This document shows positions 57,875 through 64,000 of a stretch of DNA of 64,000 bases, in pieces. Numbering within the stretch: position 1 is the stretch's first letter; each line of letters starts with the position of its first letter. This DNA is from Treponema succinifaciens DSM 2489 (GTDB taxonomy: Bacteria; Spirochaetota; Spirochaetia; Treponematales; Treponemataceae). The notes beneath the pieces were generated by a model. It was not told the DNA's origin. It saw only the letters and a list, made by a program, of their open reading frames with translations, and ran no database searches. Location: the NCBI RefSeq assembly GCF_000195275.1, contig NC_015385.1, positions 1,194,501-1,258,500 of the forward strand, written 5' to 3'. The position numbers were made by a program, and so were the translations under genes.

Positions 57875-59497
57875 ATGATGAAGAATTTAGTTTTTTTATA
57901 TATAGATGAAAATTCGGCTCATGCTTTTGAAAAGGTTTTTTCTGAAAAATCATGTTTTGAAAAGTGTCTTGAATGGGCGGCTGATGTTTCAAGTTTGTGC
58001 GGAATTGTTGTTGCCTGCTTTGAAGAAAATAAAAATACAGTTGAGACTTTTGCATCTTCGTTTGATAAAGCAAAAATAAAAGTTGTTTCAAAAAATTTTT
58101 GGAATACTGCAATATTAATAGAAGAAATGCTTGCTCAGGTTTCTTGTTTTTCAGCGGACGATGTTGTTTATTCTTCGGCGGACAGACCATTTCTTGATAG
58201 AGAGCTTACGAGTGAACTTCTTGAAAGCCACAGAAAATATATTTCTGAATATACTTTTGCCGATGGCTATCCTTATGGATTTTCTCCGGAAATTATAAAT
58301 TCTGGAACATTAAAAATCCTTTCTGCTTTTGCATCTGAAACTCACAAGGAGCTTGGAGAATTGCCTGTTTCAAATGAGTGCATTTTCAATGTTATGAAAG
58401 CTGATATAAATTCTTTTGAAATTGAATCTGTGATTGCACCCAAAGATTTCAGAATGCTGCGTTTTGATTTTTCATGTTCACAGAAAAGAAATTTTGTTGC
58501 TTGCCAGAAACTTTATACGAATGCATTGAAAAATGAAATTCCACTTACTGCCAAAAGTCTTTCTGAACTTGCTGAAAACTGTACTGAAGTTCATCAGACT
58601 TTGCCGGCATTTTACAATATTCAGATTTCAGAAAACTGTCTTGCAAATCCATTTTACAATCCTTATCCAAAAGCTTTTAAAAATAAATTCGGATTTTTCC
58701 CATTTGAAAAAGAAAATCCAAATCCAAAAGATATGACCTTGGAAAAATTTAATTTTCTTGTTGAGCAGATTTCCAGTTTTTCAGAGGATGCCGTAATTGG
58801 CTTGAGTGCTTGGGGAGAACCTTTGCTTAATAAAAACTTTTCTGAATTTGTTGAAATTGTTTTGCGCTATAAGAATCTTTCTGTTCTTGTAGAAACAGAT
58901 GGAATTTTAGTTACTGAGCAGCTTGCTTCAAAAATTTTTGAAATTTCAGAGCGAGCCGGGAAAAGAAAAAATGGAGCTGAAAATGTAACTTGGATAGTTT
59001 CAATTGATTCTTTTAGCGAAGATATGTACAACAAAATTTTTTCAAATGGAAACTTTAATTCTGCAGTGAATTCAATTCTTGCTTTAAATAAATTTTTCCC
59101 GACTTCTGTTTATCCGCAGTTTACAAGAATGAATGAAAATGAAGATGAGCTGGAAAAGTTCTATAGATTTTGGCATTCAAAGAATTCTCCTTCCGTCGGA
59201 AAAGTTATAATTCAAAAGTACAATGATTTCTGTAAACTTTTGCCTTCAAGAAAACCCGCCGATTTATCTCCGCTTGAAAGAAATGTCTGCTGGCATTTAA
59301 AGCGCGACATGACAATTCTTTGCACAGGCGATGTTCCGCTTTGCAGGCAGTTTTTGTTTTCCTCAATAGGAAACGTTTTTGATGAAGGTGTAGAGAATAT
59401 CTGGAAAAAATATTTTGATGAAATTAAAAATCAGCTTGAAAAAAAATATGGAGAAAAATGCAAGGATTGCGATGAATACTATACCTTCAATTTTTAA
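57875..59497 (+). CDS. Spiro-SPASM protein (nucleotidyltransferase-like, dead radical SAM, SPASM)
   Basis: 540 aa. N-terminal part (1-205) resembles an SpsF/cytidylyltransferase fold (VYSSADRPFLDRELTSELLESHRKYIS). The middle (about 225-470) resembles a radical SAM barrel (LSAWGEPLLNKNFSEFVEIVLRYKNLSVLVETDG; VTWIVSIDSFSEDMYNKIF), but the cluster region reads NCLANPFYNPYP, with only one of three CxxxCxxC cysteines. The C-terminal SPASM domain keeps cysteines at C-WHLKRDMTILCTGDVPLCRQ and CKDC. This is the spirochaete-restricted spiro-SPASM family (recalled); function unknown. It starts the glycan-type operon. Confidence 0.8.
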   Translation: MMKNLVFLYIDENSAHAFEKVFSEKSCFEKCLEWAADVSSLCGIVVACFEENKNTVETFASSFDKAKIKVVSKNFWNTAILIEEMLAQVSCFSADDVVYSSADRPFLDRELTSELLESHRKYISEYTFADGYPYGFSPEIINSGTLKILSAFASETHKELGELPVSNECIFNVMKADINSFEIESVIAPKDFRMLRFDFSCSQKRNFVACQKLYTNALKNEIPLTAKSLSELAENCTEVHQTLPAFYNIQISENCLANPFYNPYPKAFKNKFGFFPFEKENPNPKDMTLEKFNFLVEQISSFSEDAVIGLSAWGEPLLNKNFSEFVEIVLRYKNLSVLVETDGILVTEQLASKIFEISERAGKRKNGAENVTWIVSIDSFSEDMYNKIFSNGNFNSAVNSILALNKFFPTSVYPQFTRMNENEDELEKFYRFWHSKNSPSVGKVIIQKYNDFCKLLPSRKPADLSPLERNVCWHLKRDMTILCTGDVPLCRQFLFSSIGNVFDEGVENIWKKYFDEIKNQLEKKYGEKCKDCDEYYTFNF

Positions 59498-60425
59498 TCA
59501 GCATAAAATTTCTTATACAGTCATCGGCGGAACGGAAAATCCCAAGCAAATTCTTATGCCTGTTACTTGCATAGTTCTTAGCAGGTCGGGAAGACATTAT
59601 AGAACGCGAGTTCTTGAAAATTTACTGCAGAAGGGATTTGAAAAAATTATAAGCGTGAATCCTGAAAATGAACGGAAAGCAGTAGATTCATTTGCAAGAC
59701 ATTTTCCTACTGTAAAATTTTTAGTTGCATTGGAAAATGTTTCTCAGGGTGAGCTTTTGAATATTGCCTTTTCTGAATCTGAAACCCAGTATGTTTTAGT
59801 TGTTCAAGAAGAAATGTGCCTTGAAAAATTTTCTTTCGATGCTTCTATGGTTTCTAAGTTTATGAATAAAAATCAGTTCTGCATTGCTCCAAGACTTTTT
59901 TCTGACAGCTCTACAAAACTTCCTGTTGCACTTTTTCCTTCAGCAAGGAAATCTGTTTTTGATGTTGAAGCTGATTCTGTTTTTTTAGACGGACAACCAA
60001 CTTTGTATCCGGCTGATTACGCAGGTTTTTATAACCGTGAAAAATTTATTCTTCTTGGCGGAATTGACTATACGATTTCTTCTGAATACTGGCAAAAAAT
60101 TGATTTCTTTTTTAGAGCATGGCTTTGGGGCGAAAAGATAAATTTATCCAAAGGATTTGAGTTTAAATACACAGGCGCAGTTCCTGAAGAAAACCTAACG
60201 GTAGATATTTCGTATCTTAGGTTTTACTTGAAAAATCTTTTGCCCACTTTTTTATCAGATCATGCAAAAATACCGTGGATTTCATATTTTGCTTTTAAAC
60301 TAAAAAGTTCTTGCGGATTTGTTGAGTCAATGCGGCAATTTAAAGATGCTATGCGGTGGACAAAAGAAAATCAGTATAGATTTAAAACAGATGCTGTTGC
60401 GCTTATTGAAAACTGGGGAAAATAA
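59472..60425 (+). CDS. Putative glycosyltransferase (GT-A/GT2-like)
   Basis: 317 aa from the ATG at 59472 (AAGGA 5 nt upstream), 26 bp inside the spiro-SPASM gene. A GT2-like start TCIVLSRSGRHYRTRVLENLLQKGFEKIISVNPENE leads to QGELLNIAFSESETQYVLVVQEEMCL, where DxD is replaced by QEE. The rest fits a sugar transferase fold (AGFYNREKFILLGGIDYTISSEYWQKIDFFFRAWLWG). No signal peptide. Probably transfers a sugar in the same pathway as its neighbours; donor and acceptor unknown. Confidence 0.65.
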   Translation: MNTIPSIFNQHKISYTVIGGTENPKQILMPVTCIVLSRSGRHYRTRVLENLLQKGFEKIISVNPENERKAVDSFARHFPTVKFLVALENVSQGELLNIAFSESETQYVLVVQEEMCLEKFSFDASMVSKFMNKNQFCIAPRLFSDSSTKLPVALFPSARKSVFDVEADSVFLDGQPTLYPADYAGFYNREKFILLGGIDYTISSEYWQKIDFFFRAWLWGEKINLSKGFEFKYTGAVPEENLTVDISYLRFYLKNLLPTFLSDHAKIPWISYFAFKLKSSCGFVESMRQFKDAMRWTKENQYRFKTDAVALIENWGK

Positions 60426-60439
60426 TTCTGAGGTAAAAG

Positions 60440-62974
60440 ATGAATTTAAAAAAAATAAAAGAAGGAATTAAAAAAATTGTTGCTGGAAGAAAACGTGTCG
60501 TTGTAATTGTCCAGTGCCGTTTGTCTTCTACAAGGCTTCCAGGAAAAGCTCTTTTGCCTCTTGGGGGAAAAACAATTCTTGAATGGACTTTAGCTTCAAT
60601 GAAAAAAGTTGAGGCTTCAAAATATTTTCTTGCTGTTGATGAGCAAAGCAGGGAAGAACTAGAGCCTATTGCAAAAGAATGCGGCTGGGATTTTTATGCT
60701 GGCTCTCAGTCTGATGTGCTTGACAGATTTTGCAATGTTGTAAAAATTTCCAAAGCTGATGTTGTTTTAAGAGCTACTGCTGATAATCCATTTTTATTTT
60801 ATGAGGCAGCACAAAAGCTTGTTGATGAATATTTTTTTAGAGAAAAAAATTCTCCAGTTGACTACATTACATTTTCTGGACTTCCTCATGGTTCCGGAGT
60901 TGAAGTGTTCAATGCAGACTCTTTGCTTGAAGCTGCATCCGAAACTGACCTTCCTTATGACCATGAGCATGTAGGTCCTGCGCTTTACAATCATTCTGAA
61001 AAATATATTTGCGCATTTGTAAAAGCACCGCAGGAATTTTATTATCCAGATTATCGAACTACAGTCGATACTTTTTCTGACTATAAAAGAGCTTTAAGAA
61101 TTGTAAAGAAAATTTCCAATAAGAAAATTCCATCAGAACCTTATTCTGCGACTGAAATTTTAAGTGCGCTTTCATTTCCTGCTGTGAAAAATCCTGTCCT
61201 TTTAATTCCGTCTGTAAAGAAAGGTCATGGAACCGGGCATTTAAGAAGATGTCTTGAACTTGCAATTGTAAACGGCTGGGATATTTATATTCCAGATGAC
61301 GCTGATTTAACCCAGCGTTTGGATTTAATTGAAGATGCGCGCATAAACGGACTTGATGATTTTCAGATTGTAAATAATATTTCAGATTTGACTGAATATT
61401 GTCTTGCGATTACAGATTTGTTTTTTGCTGATAATAATTTTATTCGTTCCATAGCATCAAAAATTCCAGTTGCAAGCATTGATGAGGGAAACTGTGACAA
61501 TGGCTATGCCGAATATCTTTTTGATATAATTCCTTCTTTAAAGTCGAATCGAAATGTAAATTATTACAATCCTGCTTTTATTCCTTTGCCAGAAAAAAAA
61601 CGCGCTTCTTTTCCTGCAAAAATAAACAATGCTCTGATTTGCATTGGCGGAGAAGATCCTGCAAAACTTCTTTTAAAATCTGTTGTTGCACTTGCAAAAA
61701 ACAATATTCGTGTTTTGGCAGTTTCGCCTTCAAAAGAAAAAATTATTGAAACAGAAAAAAATATTCCAGAAGATTTAAAAAAATATATAACTGTTTCTTC
61801 TCCAATTGAAAATTTAAAAGAAGAACTTTTTAAATATGATCTTGTTGTTACTCACTTTGGCTTTACAGCTTTTGAAGCTGCTGGCGCAGGTTGCGCTGTA
61901 ATTCTCTTGGGAACAACACCTTTGCATATTCGTCTTTCAGTTGCAAACGGATTTAAATGTATTGCTCCTAAAAAAATAAATCAGAAAATGTTCAAGAATC
62001 TTCTGACTCAGCCTGAAAATCTTTTAGTCAAAAATAAAATTGAAACTTCTGAAAATCTTGCTTCCTTTACAAAAAAAATCTCGCTTGGAATCCATTTAGA
62101 ATGTCCTGTCTGCAAAACTGGTGAAGGCTTTAAAAACAAAATTGTTGCGAGAAACAAAGATAGAACTTACCGAAGATGTGCAAACTGCGGAATGATTTAT
62201 ATGTCTTGGACTTTGTCGGAATTTCAGACTGAATATAATCATGCGTATTTTTTTGAAGATTATAAAAAACAATATGGAAAAACTTATCTTGATGATTTTG
62301 ATTCAATAAAATCTGTCTGCCTAAGGCGTATTGCAATTATAGATTTTTTCTATAGACTTGCAAATAGAATTTCAAAAAACATTCCTTCTGTCTTGGATAT
62401 TGGATGCGCTATGGGACCTTTTCTTTCTGCTGCAAACGATTCTGGATGGCAGGTTTTTGGCGCGGACATTTCTCAAGGCGCGGTTGAGTATGTTCAGCAG
62501 ACTTTGAATTTTCCGGCTAGCTGCGTAAGTTTTCCAGATGCGGATTTTGTTTCAGAATTCGGAATTGAAAAATTTGACGCGGTTACAATGTGGTACGTTA
62601 TAGAACATTTTAAAAATCTTGATTCCGTGCTGAAAAAAATTTCTGAAATTGTAAAAGACGGCGGAATATTTGCGTTTAGCACTCCGTCTGCTTCTGGAGT
62701 CAGCGGAAAATATTCTACTGATGATTTCTATGAAAAAAGTCCCGCTGACCATTATACAATTTGGGAAATAAAATATGCAAAAAAAATTTTGAGAAAATAC
62801 GGTTTCAAAATTGTAAAAGTTGTTTCAACCGGAATTCATCCGGAACGTTTTCCGCTTGCAAAAAAAATGAAATGGAGTTCAAATTCTTTGCCAATGAAAT
62901 TTTTAGCTGACTTGTGCAAAATTTTAAATTTGGGCGATACTTTTGAGGTTTACTGCAAGAAAATTAAATCCTAA
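60440..62974 (+). CDS. SpsF-like cytidylyltransferase / PseG-like / methyltransferase fusion
   Basis: 844 aa, three modules. 1-235: SpsF/CMP-sugar synthetase-like (VIVQCRLSSTRLPGKALLPLGGKTILEW; GSQSDVLDRFCNVVKISKADVVLRATADNPF). 250-530: PseG-like UDP-sugar hydrolase/GT-B fold (KKGHGTGHLRRCLELAI; NNALICIGGEDPAKLL; VVTHFGFTAFEAAGAGCAVILLGTTPLHI). 553-844: a zinc ribbon (CPVCKTG...CANCG) and a class I methyltransferase (SVLDIGCAMGPFLSAANDSGWQVFGADIS; VTMWYVIEHFKNLDSVLKKI). GAGG precedes the ATG. The combination fits synthesis and tailoring of a CMP-activated nonulosonic acid. Confidence 0.82.
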   Translation: MNLKKIKEGIKKIVAGRKRVVVIVQCRLSSTRLPGKALLPLGGKTILEWTLASMKKVEASKYFLAVDEQSREELEPIAKECGWDFYAGSQSDVLDRFCNVVKISKADVVLRATADNPFLFYEAAQKLVDEYFFREKNSPVDYITFSGLPHGSGVEVFNADSLLEAASETDLPYDHEHVGPALYNHSEKYICAFVKAPQEFYYPDYRTTVDTFSDYKRALRIVKKISNKKIPSEPYSATEILSALSFPAVKNPVLLIPSVKKGHGTGHLRRCLELAIVNGWDIYIPDDADLTQRLDLIEDARINGLDDFQIVNNISDLTEYCLAITDLFFADNNFIRSIASKIPVASIDEGNCDNGYAEYLFDIIPSLKSNRNVNYYNPAFIPLPEKKRASFPAKINNALICIGGEDPAKLLLKSVVALAKNNIRVLAVSPSKEKIIETEKNIPEDLKKYITVSSPIENLKEELFKYDLVVTHFGFTAFEAAGAGCAVILLGTTPLHIRLSVANGFKCIAPKKINQKMFKNLLTQPENLLVKNKIETSENLASFTKKISLGIHLECPVCKTGEGFKNKIVARNKDRTYRRCANCGMIYMSWTLSEFQTEYNHAYFFEDYKKQYGKTYLDDFDSIKSVCLRRIAIIDFFYRLANRISKNIPSVLDIGCAMGPFLSAANDSGWQVFGADISQGAVEYVQQTLNFPASCVSFPDADFVSEFGIEKFDAVTMWYVIEHFKNLDSVLKKISEIVKDGGIFAFSTPSASGVSGKYSTDDFYEKSPADHYTIWEIKYAKKILRKYGFKIVKVVSTGIHPERFPLAKKMKWSSNSLPMKFLADLCKILNLGDTFEVYCKKIKS

Positions 62975-63009
62975 AATCAGTTTGCCTTTATGTCGAAAAT
63001 AATAAGTAA

Positions 63010-64000
63010 ATGAATGACCGTTATATTTTGATTTTGGGCGCTGGATTAATGCAGCGTCCTTCAATAGAAGCAGCAAAAGAACTTGGCTACAAGGCTCTTG
63101 TAATAGATGCGAATCCAGACGCGGTTTGTGTTCCGTTTGCAGATCGCTTTGAAAAAATAGATTTAAAAGATACAAATGCAATTGTTGATTTCTCTTTGTC
63201 TCTGGGAAAAAATCTTTGCGCGGTTTTTACAGCCGGAACAGATTTTTCAGCTCCAGTTTCTCTTGCTTGCCAAAAATGCGGATTTGTTTCTCACAGTTTT
63301 GAATCTGCTATGAATGCCAGCAATAAAATTCTTATGCGTGAATGCTTTAAGAAAAATAAAATTCCTTCTCCTGATTTTTTTGAAGCCGATGAAAACTATA
63401 TAAATTTATTTCAGAAAAATAAAACTCCGGAAATTCATTTTCCAAAAGTTGTAAAGCCTGTAGACAATATGGGAGCACGTGGCTGTAGGCTTGTTAGAAA
63501 TAAAGATGAATTTCTTCCGGCCTTAAAAGACGCTGTTTGCTTTTCTCGTACAAAAAAAGCTATTGTTGAAGATTTCATGGAAGGACCTGAATTTTCAATA
63601 GATGCGCTTGTTGTAAATGGAAAAGTTATTATAGCTGGGTTTGCTGACCGCCATATTTTTTTTGAGCCGTATTTTGTTGAGCTTGGACATTCAATGCCTT
63701 CTGAAATTTCAGAAAATAAAAAACAGGAAATTGTAAAAGTTTTTACAGATGCGGTTCATGCGCTCGGACTTACAAATGGAGTTGCAAAGGGAGACGTAAA
63801 GTACACAAAACAAGGTCCGATGATTGGCGAAATTGCGGCGAGACTTTCAGGCGGATATATGTCGGGCTGGACTTTTCCTTATTCATCAGGATTTGAACTT
63901 ACAAAAGAAGCAATGAAAATCGCATTGGGAATTCCTTCTGATTTTTCAGATATTAATGAAATTCCTTCTGCAAAATTCAGCCATGAAAGAGCGTTCATTT
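63010..64000 (+). CDS. ATP-grasp ligase, 3' end outside the window
   Basis: 330 codons are visible, open to the window end. N-terminal Rossmann-like part (YILILGAGLMQRPSIEAAKELGYKALVIDANP), then ATP-grasp: FPKVVKPVDNMGARGCRLV, IVEDFMEGPEFSIDALVVNG, and the metal/catalytic GEIAARLSGGYMSG. This family joins a carboxylate to an amine or thiol with ATP; such genes often lie in surface-glycan loci. No Shine-Dalgarno sequence is seen; it starts 35 bp after the fusion gene. Substrates unknown. Confidence 0.85.
   Translation, partial: MNDRYILILGAGLMQRPSIEAAKELGYKALVIDANPDAVCVPFADRFEKIDLKDTNAIVDFSLSLGKNLCAVFTAGTDFSAPVSLACQKCGFVSHSFESAMNASNKILMRECFKKNKIPSPDFFEADENYINLFQKNKTPEIHFPKVVKPVDNMGARGCRLVRNKDEFLPALKDAVCFSRTKKAIVEDFMEGPEFSIDALVVNGKVIIAGFADRHIFFEPYFVELGHSMPSEISENKKQEIVKVFTDAVHALGLTNGVAKGDVKYTKQGPMIGEIAARLSGGYMSGWTFPYSSGFELTKEAMKIALGIPSDFSDINEIPSAKFSHERAFI

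Noticed and set aside
1-64000. CRISPR arrays, insertion sequences with transposase, prophage or integrase genes
   Set aside because: No direct-repeat arrays with spacers and no recombinase-like coding regions were seen; the only mobile-looking sequences are the small repeat families A and B.

Overview
The window looks like a chromosomal segment of a Treponema (Spirochaetes), probably one of the host-associated gut or rumen species. The reasons are a fliG-fliH-fliI-fliJ flagellar run, a 29-residue COX24-type basic protein, a spiro-SPASM protein, a lipoprotein directly after ileS where T. pallidum has TP0453, a tmRNA, and an AT-rich (about 60%) codon style throughout. I see no rRNA, tRNA, CRISPR array, transposase or prophage. 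The genus assignment rests on recognised families, not on a database search.

Layout. 1-3.5 kb: end of a flagellar export/motor operon. 3.5-8.3 kb (minus): TGS-uridine kinase, a ParB-fold protein and PBP1A. 8.3-12 kb: a complete riboflavin operon, ribD-ribE-ribBA-ribH. 12.1-15.6 kb: hisS, coaX and a lone NeuB-family synthase. 16-21 kb: ileS and two lipoproteins. 20.9-28.4 kb (minus): a very acidic 1007-aa protein, two overlapping DUF115/Maf-type proteins and a membrane protein with a dead GGDEF domain. 28.5-33.3 kb: cell-division-like protein, TsaC, SmpB, an unusual signal peptidase, HemW and the 29-aa basic protein. 33.4-43.5 kb: dxs-folP-cdaA-cdaR-acpS-DUF2225-truA, then a lipoprotein/Nudix/HTH operon. 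43.5-46.6 kb (minus): tmRNA and a SpoIIE-STAS-HATPase partner-switching module. 46.8-54.4 kb: metallophosphoesterase and large TPR proteins. 54.5-57.8 kb (minus): mutL-xseB-xseA. 57.9-64 kb: a glycan-type operon (spiro-SPASM, glycosyltransferase, SpsF-PseG-methyltransferase fusion, ATP-grasp) that runs off the window.

How parts may work together. NeuB (14.4 kb), the PseG-like and SpsF-like domains of the fusion (60.4 kb) and the two Maf-type proteins (22.2-25.2 kb) make up most of a nonulosonic-acid flagellin-glycosylation route, scattered over 50 kb. Sigma28-like -10 boxes lie upstream of two of these transcription units. This is an inference, but testable.

Two non-coding patterns stand out. 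Many transcription units have a near-consensus sigma70 promoter whose -10 box ends only 6-9 nt before the start codon, with no Shine-Dalgarno sequence, which suggests widespread leaderless mRNAs. Two small repeat families are present. Family A is an inverted-repeat element; both copies sit exactly between divergent leaderless promoters. Family B carries a 34-bp unit whose hairpin stem covaries in three copies.
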